Notes under the pieces: model-generated
What the model saw: the letters and a program-made list of their open reading frames with translations, nothing else
Database searches by the model: none
Told to the model about the DNA's origin: nothing
Origin: Siphonodentalium dalli
Taxonomy: Eukaryota > Mollusca > Scaphopoda > Gadilida > Siphonodentaliidae
Reading direction: 5' to 3'
Length of the DNA: 64,000 bases
NCBI GenBank assembly: GCA_032622095.1
Contig: CP136063.1
Coordinates: 30,632,987 to 30,696,986 of the forward strand
Position numbers and translations under genes: made by a program
Shown: in pieces, positions 23,011 through 35,260 of the stretch
Layout of the letters: each line of letters starts with the position of its first letter
Position numbering within the stretch: the stretch's first letter is position 1

Positions 23011-23575
23011 CCAGAGTAACCAACAAATTGGTGATAAAACTGATATATTGAGGGGAAACATGTATAAAACAGATTTCTGTTATCTTTAAAATGCGGGTTT
23101 TTTTGCCACAGCAGTCGTGAATTATGCACATGGGAATCGACCCATGTGCGACCGCTATCGTTGAAAAGAACTTGTTCCTGCATTCGAATTTCGGTTCGAA
23201 TCAACCTCATAAATACTCCATATCAACACAAACACGTGCTTCCGGTCAGCGAAGAGGAACGATAACTCATGATCTTCCGGTATAGCGTCTGGTCGTAATT
23301 TGACTTTCCATTTGAAGAGTGACGATGTGGGTTTGCGAAAAATATATAAATATATCAAAGATATAATTTATCTCGCGGGGCGAATCAGATACAGGTAAAA
23401 TGTAACCATGTGTACACAATTTGGTTAACAGTGCAGTCGGTCTGTTTATAGATTGATTTTTTTTCTTTGAAACCAATAAAATGAACTTGGGTCGGGGGGT
23501 TTTGAAGATGGTCAGTCAGGTTACGGGAAACACGCATTAAATTTGTTTTGGCCTTAGTAAAGGAGTGCTCCGAAA

Positions 23576-24701
23576 TAGTGCTGGCCTGCTGGGCGGTTTC
23601 CCGATTAATTGTCAATACCCGGTTAATATTTCAATATCGTCAGTAATATCGTCTAAACTAAAATAATCGTAATATCGTCGGCAATTAGAGGGTGCCAGAC
23701 CATCATAAGCGTATACAAACAAATAGTTTAACTCAAGCCTAAATCGAGTTATTTAAGTTTTAAATTCCAACTAAATCCCCGTGTCCTGACTTTTTCAATA
23801 TTCAATATAAATCATAGTAAACAACGTTTAGGACGACTAACAAAATTAAGGGGATACGAAAACCCCGAATACGTCCCCCTTTCGCTCACAATATTACACA
23901 AACGCTCCGACTTCCCTGCGTACTTTTTATTACAAGAGAATTCACCAAATGAATTGACGACTGATCGGGTGATAGATCAATATGAATGTCAGTTTTGCCA
24001 TGTCTCTTCCTTCAGTACAATGATGCACATGCACCGTCAATCAAAATAGTAAATGAGCGAAGATACCGCCCCCTTCTCGTCTAGAAGAAACCACTCACGG
24101 CGATTGGTTAAAACCAATATTATAGAATTAGGGCTTCAAACCCGCCCAAAATACATGGTGTCCTTGCTTGGCCGAATTCCAAAAGTTATGTACTACGTGT
24201 GTGTGGACTTCGCTAAAATTTGTCTTGACGGTAAACCATATTCCATTTGTCAAGCGACGCAAGTGTCATCGGGAACAACATATGTATTTGCTCAACATAG
24301 TTGAATATACCGAGTTAGAAAAGGATACTGTATAGTATAGAACACTTTTAGTTTTGGCATAGACTAGATAATGGTTTTATTAATTATCGGTATATACCAG
24401 AATTTGTCAAGTCACCGGAAAGAAATTGTCCGAATAGCGGAATTTAACCAGTGAATTTACTTTTCATTCCGAATATCGATGCGAGCATGAGGTTGTCACT
24501 GGTTGAAAGGTTGTGTACAGGTATGTTATTATTGACGTCAACTTGTCAAAATTAATGACAATGATGTGATTCTAGCGAACAGTGAGAAACTGTTTAAGTT
24601 ACTAGTATCTGATGTTTTAAAAAACCGCGATTATATCGTTAACCGCGGTTTTAATTTCCAAAAATCGCGGTTTTTATTTTCGTTAATATCGTCCAGCCCT
24701 A
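23576..24701 (+). mobile_element. hAT-type element with perfect 8-bp target duplication
   Basis: Flanked by CTCCGAAA at 23568-23575 and 24702-24709. Ends TAGTGCTGGCC and, inverted, TAGGGCTGGAC. An 8-bp duplication with TAG-ended, G-rich short terminal repeats is the hAT signature. The interior (1,126 bp) has no transposase; the 83-residue ORF at 24053 is unrecognised. AATATCGTC-type motifs near both ends may be subterminal binding repeats. Confidence 0.82.
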
Positions 24702-24709
24702 CTCCGAAA

Positions 24710-25550
24710 CTCAATGTCAAATTTAAAAGAAAATGCTGCCCACTCGGACTTTTCGATGTCTGAAACATGTGTTGTTTACATTCGCAGCGATATTACATAA
24801 CGCGGCATCTGAGACAGTTCCATATTCTCTCGCGTGCCAAATAAACGTACCTGTACGTTTATTAATTTCATAGAAAAAAATCCGCCCTGTACGATGTTAT
24901 ACGGGTCTGTACGTTTATTAAATTCTGGGGGAAATCCGCCCTGTACTATAACAATAACTGTACATTTTCGAGAATTTTTTTTTTAAAAGACTTTTACAAA
25001 TTGTCAAAGTCGCAATATCACAAAATTAGGAAACTTGAAAATGATTCGGCGAAAATGGAATTCGCAGCTCCACAGGTTATAACCCTAGTATATATATATA
25101 TATATTACTACCATATGGTATCACGTTGGTAGGTAGGTGTGTAGAACGAAAAATGGGAGAACAATTTTATGGATGAATGTGCATGGATTCGGAAGTCATG
25201 AAACTTACGGGAAGTCAATTGTTCTATGGTCTAACGAGAACCGAAAGAACCTTAGATCCAACTGCAGCGGGCGGTCGATTGTGGCAAAATTTATCAAGAA
25301 AAATTGTCAATTTCCGTAGTTATATCGAATTGAAGACACCAAACCACGTGCAAGCTAAGATGTGTAAATTTTAACCCTCTGTAACTCTGTTTCATTTTGC
25401 TGCACAAGTACGTGTTATCGGGATCGAGACATGTTTAGGTTTTAAAAAGACGTGGTCTTAAATTCCAGTGTGCTGACTGATTCTTTGTTGGCACTTGCCC
25501 AGCAGTGCTCCAAATCAAAATCCTGCAACATGCAGTACTGTCGGTGATCA
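24710..25550. other. Element interior, no gene
   Basis: Non-coding, with a roughly 60-bp imperfect direct repeat containing GTACGTTTATTAA (about 24845-24945) and an (AT)n run near 25090. Confidence 0.5.
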
Positions 25551-25558
25551 TGGCTTAC

Positions 25559-25929
25559 CCCTTTACCCAACAGAACGGCCCTGTGCCAATGCATTCTCTT
25601 ATATATGCGAGTCGACCATAGGTCGCCTCGCATATATAAGAGAATGCATTGGCTTAACACATTAAAAATTATAAAATGTAAGAAAAAATAGTAAAAAGTG
25701 TTAAAAAAAGATTTTTTTTAGGCCAATGCATTCTCTTATATATGGGAGGCGACCTATGGTCGACTCGCATATATAAGAGAATGCATTGGCACAGGGCATA
25801 ACTGTAAATATCACAATGTGGTCAAGGAGCCGGTTCCAATGATATCCATATTTGTATGGTTCTATTGAGACAGACCGAAGATATTTTAGGCTGTTGAAGC
25901 TTTATTTGGCCGGTTTGTTGGGTAAAGGG
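25559..25929 (+). mobile_element. TTAA-target MITE, family 1, inside the CACTA element
   Basis: Same orientation and structure as 1088-1464: termini CCCTTTACCCAACA and inverted, with two 67-bp hairpins (about 25586-25652 and 25723-25789, the latter with one substitution in TATATGGGAG). The right flank is TTAA (25930-25933). The left flank reads TTAC, a one-base change from the expected duplication. Confidence 0.82.
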
Positions 25930-25934
25930 TTAAG

Positions 25935-26764
25935 TCAAATTTTGAAAGGCAACCTCGCGCTTCAGAAATGGATTTCGATCAGTCATTCATGAGATAAGCT
26001 ACAGTGTCATTGATACTTTCATATTAAAGAAATGTTCGGTGACAGCTGCGCGACAGTGTACCAGTATAGGCGCCGTATATTGAAATCCTGCAACAGGAGC
26101 ATCGTTGATCGCGACTGAAATCGGAGACATTCTCATGCTTTAGATGCATACTTCAACCGTTTAATAAATAATAACTTATATTATGCATAAAACGTGTATT
26201 ATACATAAAACGCCAGGCTTCGCATTTTAGCGGGGCCTTTAGGCCCAGGCCCCGTAATCAGCCCTGTTAGGGCTTTGTTCTGGGCCTATTATTCAGCCCA
26301 GTGAGATTTTTAATCAACTCCAATTGTGTTAAAAAATTATGTATATGGTCTTTGCAAGCAAGCACAAACAAGCAAGCACTAATTCCATAGACAGGGGGTA
26401 TATAATTTCGCTGTCAGCATTATATTTTTCGACTGAAAATTTCAACATTTTTAGCTTATCTTGACTTGTCAAGCTAAGCTATTGCCATCAAGTGTGCGGA
26501 AGTCTGTCCGTCCACATTTCCTCCCGCACAGTCTACAGACCGCATTTCTCATCCGATCATCACCAAATTTCATATGCAGCCATAAATGCAGGTTCAGGTC
26601 AAGGTCTAGGCGAGGACGTCCCCTTTAGAGTTTCTTGAAAAAAGGAATAATTTAAAAAAAAAATTAATTCTTTGCTTTCAGCTCATTTCTCGAAAAAAAA
26701 AATCTTTTCTTTTTTTTTCAAATGTTTTTTTTTTCTTTAAACAAAAAATAGATATACATTAGCT
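25935..26764. other. Element interior, no gene
   Basis: Non-coding. ATAAGCTACAGTGTCATTGA at about 25994 recurs near 29090 and, inverted in part, at 42540. The 26510-26635 stretch is one diverged unit of the 55283-56045 repeat (CGCACAGTCTACAGACCGCA ... GGACGTCCCCTTT). Confidence 0.5.
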
Positions 26765-27600
26765 TAGGCTTGCCACGATCATTCGACTAACCTTCGGCAG
26801 GTGTGGTAGTCGACGGTTATTTACTTTCGTCAACTAATCGCCCAACCGGGGGGGGGGGGGGGGGGGGGGGGGGGTGTGATGTGGGGTATGGTTGTGTATT
26901 TAAGCAGTACTATGCGCAAATACCATGCCTAGAAGTAAAAGTTAACAGTGTTTGTAGCGCAATTTACCACCCGACAGCCTGTAGCCTACTGTCGCCACTT
27001 CTAATGCGGCTTCCTTTGATAACGCAGCCAACGTGTGGCGGTCATCTTCAAAGGGTTCGGTGTTACAGACTTGACATTGTTTATGTATTATGTTTAAATG
27101 TAAACCTATCTTCCTATGGATCTGTAGTTAGCGATCAACATATCCAAAATGGACTCATCTATATATTTTTTTTCTTCAAATTTCATACTGTAAAACGTTC
27201 ACCATTATTGATAATAATTGACAAAGTCATAAAGTTCGCGGGACATGGATTGTTTAGTGTTACTAGACAGTTAATAACAAATTGATGTCATCACTTATTA
27301 GTGCTACATACATTACATTCTCCAACTTGGTAACATATATACCCCCCCTCACCCCATTACTGCACGATGCGTTGCATGCAATTTGAATAACAGAAATAAA
27401 ATAATGTGTCAGGTGAAGCAATCGGTACACAATGGGATTTTCTGCAAACATAACTATAGTCCGTTTTCAATAAGTATGCGACAAATCCGCATGCTTTCAT
27501 GTTTTGTCGCTGTGACCGCGATACATGTTCACAGGTAACATTGATTGACTGGACAGATATTTAAAACAATTCTCGTCCGCGGGAATAGCGATGAGGAGGG

Positions 27601-28787
27601 CTATGGGAGGCCAAATTCACATTTAATAATGAATTGCGCTTAAGCGCAAATACCACATATTGCGCTTAAGCGTAATTGTGACTACTATCTAACCCACCCA
27701 TAAACTATTAGCATGACCTGGTGTATCACCTAGCAACACAAGATGAGCATTGGGCTAATTTTGACCTGTACTCAACAGTCAAACTGTGAGTATGTGTTCA
27801 ACAAGGAGAATCCCCTAATTACATATCAGCATCCCTCTATCCAAAGAATTGATGTCGCCTTCCCGGAACTCTAGTAATGTTTTGTATGATGTTTTTAATG
27901 TATTTTTGCACAGATTTTAGCCTTTACTATGGTAATATCCTATACATGCATGCGGTGTCACTGCATGAGGGCTTTCTTACCTCATACAGTAATGCTCTAT
28001 TTAATTGACTTCTTAACCACAGCAGAATTATGGATAACTTTTCAGGATTTAGTCGGAAATATGGCTTGTTGCCATTCATCGAAAAGCTCTCGAGAGCTTT
28101 CCGATGAATGGCAACAAGCCATATTTCCGACTAAATCCTGAAAAGTTATCCATAATTCTGCTGTGGTTAAGGAGTCGATTAATTAGAGCATTACTGTATG
28201 GTTTACTTATTTACTTAAATCAGAGGGAAAAACCCTATTTTCATATTATCAGCATCCCTGTCCAAAAAATGGTGTGTAATTACTGGAGATTTGGTGTCTC
28301 AGTCCTGAAGCTCTAGTTTTTCTTATTAAATCAGCAGCTCTTGCACAAATCTATAGTATTTCCATGATCATATAGTGTGAATGTGGTGTCACCGAGGGCT
28401 TGCTTCCCTCATATGGTGTGCCTGTATACTCGAAAATTTAAGAAAATCAATGTCGCCCCGACTAATACAGAAAGTAATGCTATTGCAAGTAGCCCCAACT
28501 AATATATACCGAAGATAATATAATGCTATCACGAATCGCTCCAACTAAAACAGAAGGTGATACTATTGCGAGTCAGCCATTTTGATAAAGAAGTTGGGCT
28601 AGCTCCCTACCCATCCAAACCAATGAAACCAAGAAGTGACATGTCAATAGGAGTTAATGCTAAGTTATGGAGAAACCTATTTATTCACCAGGGGTGTTTT
28701 GTTACATATAACCATGAATTGCGCTTAAGCGCAATTGATTGCGCTTAAGCACAATTAATTATTAAATGTGAATTTGGCCTCCCATAG
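27601..28787 (+). mobile_element. Inverted-repeat element inside the hAT element
   Basis: Arms read CTATGGGAGGCCAAATTCAC from each end, followed by ATTTAATAAT and one or two copies of the perfect 16-bp palindrome TTGCGCTTAAGCGCAA. The direct repeat AGGG abuts both ends (27597-27600, 28788-28791) and may be a 4-bp target duplication. The middle holds the TA-target MITE 27987-28196. Superfamily unassigned. Confidence 0.75.
27987..28196. mobile_element. TA-target MITE, 210-bp near-perfect palindrome
   Basis: Flanked by TA (27985-27986, 28197-28198), with ends CAGTAATGCTCTAWTTAATYG. The two 105-nt arms fold about CTCTCGAGAG at 28091/28092 with only a few mismatches (for example CATCGAAAAGC against CATCGGAAAGC). 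TA target plus long palindrome suggests a Tc1/mariner-mobilised MITE. It contains the TTAA (28167-28170) that is occupied by a MITE in the related copy at 6994-7358. ORFs across it are palindrome artefacts. Confidence 0.82.
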
Positions 28788-29319
28788 AGGGCGTTTACCT
28801 GCTGCGTAAATTTGAGTTTAGGTGGCCGATGACGGGTGGGTGCCTCAGAATGACAAGCCTGCTGATTGACAGTTTATAACTGTGTTCAGACTGAATGTAT
28901 TGTAGTCATTGTAATTTCGATTTGATCACGTCTTTACCTGCCCAGGTGCAATATAGGCCACATATAAACGATTAATCGACTAACCGTCGACTATAACAGT
29001 TGATTATGAAAACTCAGTCGTGGCAACCCTACATTAGTTCCATTGCATAGTACTATCATCAGAGCTGATGCTTGTTAAAATGAAAGTGAGATAAGCTACA
29101 GTGTCATTGACACTTTCATTTAATCCATGTATGGTATTCATTATGACCACTACAGTATGTAGACCATGCATGTTGCTGTAAATATGGCAAAGGAAGGAGA
29201 TTATTTCTATAGTCCCAGATGGAGTTAAAAACATTTGGGAACAAATTGTCGAGGGCTGAGTATGGCCAGATATGATGCCCAGATTGAGTTCACTCATTAA
29301 TTCCCGTTACTCTTTTCAG

Positions 29320-30986
29320 AAAATGGAGTCCAACTATGGCAACTCTTAAATTTCACTGAAGCAGACATATTGGACTTGTTCAAAAACTTCTGGGACAGAC
29401 ATAAGATAAGAAAATTTCTTTGCAAGGACACTAATACCGATACAGATGGCGAGTCTGATATTTTGAGTAGTCCAGTTACTCAAGTAAATGGTGACACTAG
29501 TTTTAATGATGAATTACATGTATCCTCACTCGATGCTCAAGTGAATACATGTACCGATGTCAATAATGAATTTTCTGAAGAAGAATTACTGCAGATGAAA
29601 CCTCTAAGAGGGAAACCAACACTGGCACAGAAGCTCTTTACCAATGTTCTGAAGGATGCTGCAGTAAACGCCAAAATCTGGAAAAATGCCCCGAAGTTGT
29701 CTGCGTTACCAAGTTCAAGACGAGAACGTTTTTTCGAACAAGTATTTAATGTTCTTCCTCAGCTGAAAAAAAAAAGGGGCACCGTTCTCAAAAGACTTGG
29801 GAAACAACTGCAGAACAGGCGGAAGTACACACAAGACTGTACAAATGGGAAGCGAGGGACCAAAAAAAACATTGAAAAAATGCCCCAAAGTTCTGAAAGT
29901 TGTCTGCGTTACCAAGCAGGGGATGAAGTGGTTCTTTTAAATAGACAAAGGAATGTGAAAATTGGACTTGGTATATTCCTTCTATCCAGTTCGGATCTCT
30001 TTTCTGAAATTGTTGTTAAATCTGTTGTGACAAATGATATTGATGAAAATGACATGGAGTTACCTTCAGGATGTGGTAGTACCGGGACCGGTACAAGATT
30101 GCACAAAGACATTGGTAGGATTTTATATTGGACAGAAAGGTTAGCTAAAAAAGATAAATTAATAAGACAAACAGAGAAGCAGTCTGACTCTGATAACAAG
30201 AAGAGGGCCACTGGTAAAGAAAAGAAGAAAAAAACGCAGAAGCTTATAATTAATAAGACATCAGAGAAAGTAATTGATGAATTGGCATCAGTTCAATCAA
30301 CCGTTGCCAAACAAAGTGATGTGATTGACAACAAAAAGTTGCCTAATTCAATGATAGAGAAGAAAATTAAGCAGAAGGCTTCAAATTCAGAGAGAACAAC
30401 GCAGAAGCTTAATATAAAGACATCAACCGTTGCCAAACAAAGTGATGTGATTGACAACAAAAAGTCGCCTAATTCAATGATAGAGAAGGAAATTAAGCAG
30501 AAAGCTTCAAATTCAGAGAGAACAACGCAGAAGCTTAATATAAAGACATCAACCGTTGCCAAACAAAGTGATGTGATTGACAACAAAAAGTCCCCTAATT
30601 CAATGATAGAGAAGGAAATTAAGCAGAAAGCTTCAAATTCAGAGAGGGTTTGTGTAGCCATATATGAATGGGCAGCAGGAGACCTCTATCTTTGCCAAAC
30701 AATAGTTAATGACCGTGGAATCAAATACCTTATCAATTGCAACAAAGCGATTGCTAAAATAGACGATGTCAGCAAAAAATTAACTTTTGTGAATGACCCA
30801 AAATCGAAGAAGCTTAACCAGCGGGATATGGCCTACGACATCGATGAGCAGTTCTGTGTTATGAATTACAAACTAAACCTGGAAGAAGGACTACTTCGAT
30901 TTGATGATGATCTTGACGAGAGCAAATTTTATGAAACATTCAAACAGAAGTTTGATATGTATATGAGCAATACCAACATTTTGTAA
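29320..30986 (+). CDS. Second CACTA-encoded protein, last exon
   Basis: An exon of about 555 codons following acceptor TTACTCTTTTCAG (exon start 29320). The frame is open from the acceptor as NGVQLWQLLNFTEADILDLF and continues to TAA at 30984-30986; no ATG is needed, so upstream exons must supply the start. A middle part, YQAGDEVVLLNRQRNVKIGL and onward to DIGRILYWTERL, recalls a domain seen with plant CACTA proteins (from memory, uncertain). Then follow a lysine-rich region, three 42-residue repeats, and an acidic C-terminus (RFDDDLDESKFYETFKQKF). It is divergent from the transposase. By analogy with TNPA it may bind the subterminal TTAATGGCCATTAA motifs; that is inference. No frame breaks. 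Confidence 0.7.
30297..30647 (+). repeat. In-frame 126-bp tandem repeat within the second CACTA gene
   Basis: Copies begin at 30297, 30423 and 30549; the last is incomplete. Each encodes STVAKQSDVIDNKK followed by a lysine-rich helix-forming stretch. The copies differ by only a few bases, so the duplication is recent and frame-preserving. Confidence 0.9.
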
Positions 30987-30989
30987 ATG

Positions 30990-33740
30990 TAGGTGGCCAT
31001 GAATTTGGATTACAAAAATGAGCAAGTTTCAAGTCCCTTGCTGTTAAAGCTCTCTCAAATTAAAATGTTGGGTGTTAGGGTGAATATTATGATTTGAGGG
31101 AGGTTTAGTCCTTAGACCCTTGGAAAATGCTCATTTTTGGAGATCTGATACGTCGCTACCAGGCCCTTGATGTGTGCTTCGCTTTGAGTTCTCTGTTTTG
31201 TTCAAGGTGTCCGTCACAGTCCGTCGTTGATTTAAGGCGCAAAATATTTCGGCAAATATTTATTAAATTGGTAAGTGTTATTTGTGGATAAGTGAAATAC
31301 GTGATCTTTAATTGCAGCCTACATCATGTATGATATCCGGCCCAGGCGACAAAATGTTCTCTAGTTACAATTACATGTGACGTGTTGATAGGACCTGGTG
31401 GCGTTCTGATAAACAAGACGGTGGCGTTTTGGCATGCGACGATTCGTTTCCAGTGACAAACAAGTTTTTTCTTCGTGATTAGGCATTTAAACGCAGTTTC
31501 CGTTACAAATTCAAATTGGCATTCACATCAGGCCAAATAAAATATACCTGTGTTTAGGGTAACCCGCCTGCGGCCCGCCCCTACTCCAAACCTGGCGCCG
31601 AATTCCATTTTATTGTTTTAAAAAAAATTCTTCCGACTTCATTTTATTTAAAAAAAATTAAAAAAGATTTTTTTCTTCATTTTTATCCACATCACTGGTA
31701 CACATACATGTAATGTCGTTCGCGATGAGTCGTTGTATGTCCCGGGGTCTGTCTGTCCAGAAGCTGTCCCTCCATCCAGAGTGTGTCTCGTGTTACTGAT
31801 ATCCATCCAAATCAAGACAGTACATTGAATAAAATAAGTAGAAAAGCCATTTGAAAGATACGCGACAGTTCTTTTTCCGAAATGAAGTATCGCCTATCTT
31901 TTAAACCGTTATTCTACAGTGTATTAATATAATGATATGAATCCTAATTTGTCACCGAAACTGCATTTAAAGGCCTAAACACGAGGAAAAACTTGTTTGT
32001 CACCGGAAATGAATCGTAGCGTGCCAAATCTTGTGTTCCTACTCAAAGAATGAGTGAATTTGTTTTGTTTTATGAAGATTAAATGTTCCACTGCTGTATA
32101 TTTTACCACTTTCAAGGGCATTCTTTATAGATTCACACACGACCACTATAATTGGCTGAATTAACATATTTATAGGTAGATAATCCGAATTGCTTCTGAC
32201 TAGTCTCCCCTTGAATTATTTTATTTTTTTCATTTGTTCATTTTTTTTAGTGCCCCTTATATTTTCTTGTTTCCTAATCAGAACTGAAAGCACCCATTTT
32301 CTCAACGTTTATTGCGGTATTATTTGATATTCAGAGATATCCATTATCGAAGGTTGAAGTGAAGACATGCATGTCGCATATTTGAAAAACTTTTTAAAAA
32401 ATGAGTGCTTCCAGTTCAGACTAGGAACACAAGAAAATTTAAAGGGGCACTAAAAAAATTAAATAAACAAATGAAAAAATAAAAATAAAAAAAAAAAAAT
32501 TGAAGGGGGACTAGTCATAAGCAATTGTATTAATATGTAGAGTACACATTTGGGACAATTTTTAAGCCCCCCCCCCCCCCCCCCCCCAACTTTTTATATT
32601 ATGAAATGTTTTTATTTTTATTTTTTTTAAAGTTTAATACTAGTAGCTTCATAGGTGAAGTCATGAAATTCAACTGTATTTGTATTGCATGCTTTTCCTA
32701 GCTCAGACATGCTGGTAAATGAACTTATGATTTGATACAGTATTAATATCCCACGATTATTTGGAAGACAATAAATTAATATCAAGATTTCAATTCAATG
32801 AAATTCGAGCAATAAATCATATAATAAAAAGAAAACCTACTGTTTTTGAATACCATGATTATCTCATTCGTTCCTACAAGAAAATCTAGATTATCAATCG
32901 CGTCTGAAAATCTTATATTTCTTTCCTTGTAGCCAATCATGGGATAATTCTTGGTACCTACTCAAAAACAGTGGGTATCCTCCATATTTTCATTTCCTCT
33001 AGAGCAGCTTTAATGCGGTGTGATAATTCCTGCTCTCCATATATTGAAGCTATGTAACTATATATCGTAGATGTACTGTACAACCTTCGTGACTGCTATT
33101 TGGAAAATAAAAATAATCTTCATCCCGCCCCATTTTTGAAAACAATCTGGATGAAAACATAGCTATTTTTTATTGTGGCCTAAGCACCCTCCATTAATAA
33201 TTAACAGCATCCTGTCTTATCAGACATAACATCCAGCTTGCAGGTTATGAAACCTGGAACTGTTGATAACATGTGAGGGTAATGAACTGTACATATGTAT
33301 AGCCCTTGAAATCAGTATTGTATGTGAGTGGAACCTTAATTTTATGGTCTTCATATTTTAATTGAATTTTATCTAAATTTTACTTGCTTACGATATTGTC
33401 CACTGATGCTATTTTGTGAATACATTTATATATGTTTATTGAAGGGACACAAAGACATACACATTTTGTGAATAATCTCAAACCAACTCACCATATTTGT
33501 AAAGTTTAGCCCTGCGACCACTCTTAGACATTTCTAAAATCTCATTTTTGAGGAATTAAGACATACAATTCTTCTATTTGGTCAGTAATGTTCTTTGTGG
33601 GTCACCGTTTGTCTCCACAAAGATGTGTATTTAAAACTGACTCCACAAATTTCAAGATGTTTATTTAAAAAAATGTGATGTTTGGAAATTATCTTATGTT
33701 AAACACTTTTGGTACACTTTTTGATGAAACTTTAAATAGC
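30990..33740. other. Element interior, no gene
   Basis: AT-rich non-coding DNA with homopolymer runs (poly-C about 32565-32587; several A and T tracts). The 32325-32425 stretch resembles 18375-18490 (TTTGATATTCAGAGATAT, GGTTGAAGTGAA), a dispersed or duplicated intron segment. Confidence 0.5.
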
Positions 33741-33745
33741 TAAGT

Positions 33746-35034
33746 CACTGGGGGGAAACTGTTTCACAAGAATCGATTCTATCGCCTATCGGGTTCCGTC
33801 TCCATCGAATTAAGTCCCGTCTCTTTCGCGACTTGAAACAAATGTTTTCAAAGTTTTGACCTCCATTTATACACTAAATGTTAAAACAGAACGTATTTTA
33901 CAAAAACTATCGCTTGATTGTGTCTTTGTGCGTAATTATTGGTGATAATAATGCGAAGTCGGCTATTTTTTGCACACTTAGAAGAGTAATGTGTTTGTGT
34001 GCATTTCCTTTGTAAATTAAGCAGCATTTTGATGCTCCTTTTATCGGCCTTTTTACCTGTTAATTAGACTGAAATATGTCTTCTTGTATGATCGAACACC
34101 AGGACACGATTACAGCACAGCTCTCGATGGCTCCTCACAGTAAAAGACCCTCAAATTAATCCACCAAAAGAAGCAACGCAATGTTCCGGTTCTAATGTGA
34201 TTTTTATGTTCACGATCGGTTCTTTCGCCCCCCGTTTAATGCAATATTATATTCGACCAGAGAGTTCATTTGTGTTTCTAGTTGCCATATTACCATATAT
34301 GGTTTAAACTATAGTCACAGCAACACCAATATGAGTTGTTCAGTAGTCGCAAAGCATCATAGGTTGGATATTAAAGATTATCCGTCGAACATCTTTAATA
34401 TCTGACCTATGATCGTTTGGGACCACTAAAACTCATCTATTGATTTACTATGGCTACAATTTTAAACCATATATTATCATGGATTGTCATTGGGCAACTA
34501 TAGATGTACAATCAAATAATCTGATCGAGTATGAATGTACTGTAAACAGGAACGAAAGAACCGATCGTGAACATAAACATCACAATAGAATCGGAACCTT
34601 TTGTTGCTTTTTTAGGCACTAATTTGAAGGAATTGTATGGCGAGGAACCGTCGGGAGGTATTGTATTATAATTATCTAATGTTCAACCATAAAACTTGAC
34701 AAGTTTCAGTCCAATTTAAAGTAGACAAGGCCGATAATCTGAGCATCAAAGTGCTGCTTAATTTTCATGGGAAATGCACCCAAACGCACTACGTCTGTGA
34801 CTGTGCACAACATGCAGCCGATTTTGCTTTACTGTCATCAATAAACACGTATAAAGACATAATCTGTCGATTGTTATTGGAGAAAACATTCTGTTTTGAC
34901 ATTCAGTCTATAAACAACGGTCAAAACTTTGAAAACATGTTTTAGAAATCGCGAAAGAGTCGGAACTTAATTCGATAGAGACGGAACCGGAAGGGCGATA
35001 GAATCGATTCTGGTGAAATAGTTTCCCCCCAGTG
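33746..35034. mobile_element. 1.29-kb foldback element, CACTGGGGGG ends
   Basis: Starts CACTGGGGGGAAACTGTTTC and ends with the inverted form. The first 85 bp of the two ends match closely, and weaker complementarity continues over the whole length to a centre near 34390 (for example GATCGGTTCTTTCGC at 34214 against its complement at about 34547). Flanked by TAAGT on both sides (33741-33745, 35035-35039), a 5-bp direct repeat. CAC ends with a 5-bp duplication recall Transib-type elements, but the superfamily is not established. No ORF. Confidence 0.75.
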
Positions 35035-35139
35035 TAAGTGTGTTCTGAAAGTTATGTATGTTATGAGCTGAGACCCGAAATATAAATACTTTTGAAGACC
35101 CAAGTTGTAAAACACTTTTTAGCTCACTTGATACAAAGT

Positions 35140-35260
35140 ATCAAGGTGAGCTATAGTCGTCACTCATCATGCGTTAGTCTGTCAACAATTTCTTCAAATG
35201 ACTTCTTCTCCAAAACCCCTTGGCCGATTTTGCTCAACAACTTTGTGTCTATATACTTTT
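35140..35260 (+). repeat. Fragment of the 'GGCCGATTTTGCTCAA' repeat
   Basis: GTATCAAGGTGAGCTATAGT and CATGCGTTAGTCTGTCAACA are shared with 39110-39180. Then comes CCTTGGCCGATTTTGCTCAA, as in 39190. A dispersed repeat widespread in mollusc genomes (recollection). Confidence 0.65.

Larger units (their letters stand above)
26765..29031 (+). mobile_element. hAT-type element nested in the CACTA element
   Basis: Ends TAGGCTTGCCACGA and, inverted, TAGGGTTGCCACGA (13 of 14). Flanks CATTAGCT (26757-26764) and CATTAGTT (29032-29039) are an 8-bp duplication with one later change. Subterminal GTCGAC/ATCGACTAACC motifs occur at both ends. No transposase was found. About 1.2 kb of its 2.27 kb is the secondary insertion 27601-28787. 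A roughly 25-nt G homopolymer lies at about 26849-26873. Confidence 0.78.

Noticed and set aside
23155-23210. Possible tRNA (TTCGGTTCGAATCAACC resembles a T-arm)
   Set aside because: No matching acceptor stem, D-arm or anticodon arm could be built around it.
26849-26873. Long poly-G run as a possible functional G-quadruplex element
   Set aside because: Homopolymers of this kind also occur at 17906, 32565, 53223 and 54051, and lengths are unreliable in assemblies. No functional claim is made.
30293-30661. Minus-strand 122-codon ORF with repeated LSEFEAFCLISFSIIELGDF
   Set aside because: Shadow of the 126-bp repeat within the plus-strand second CACTA gene.
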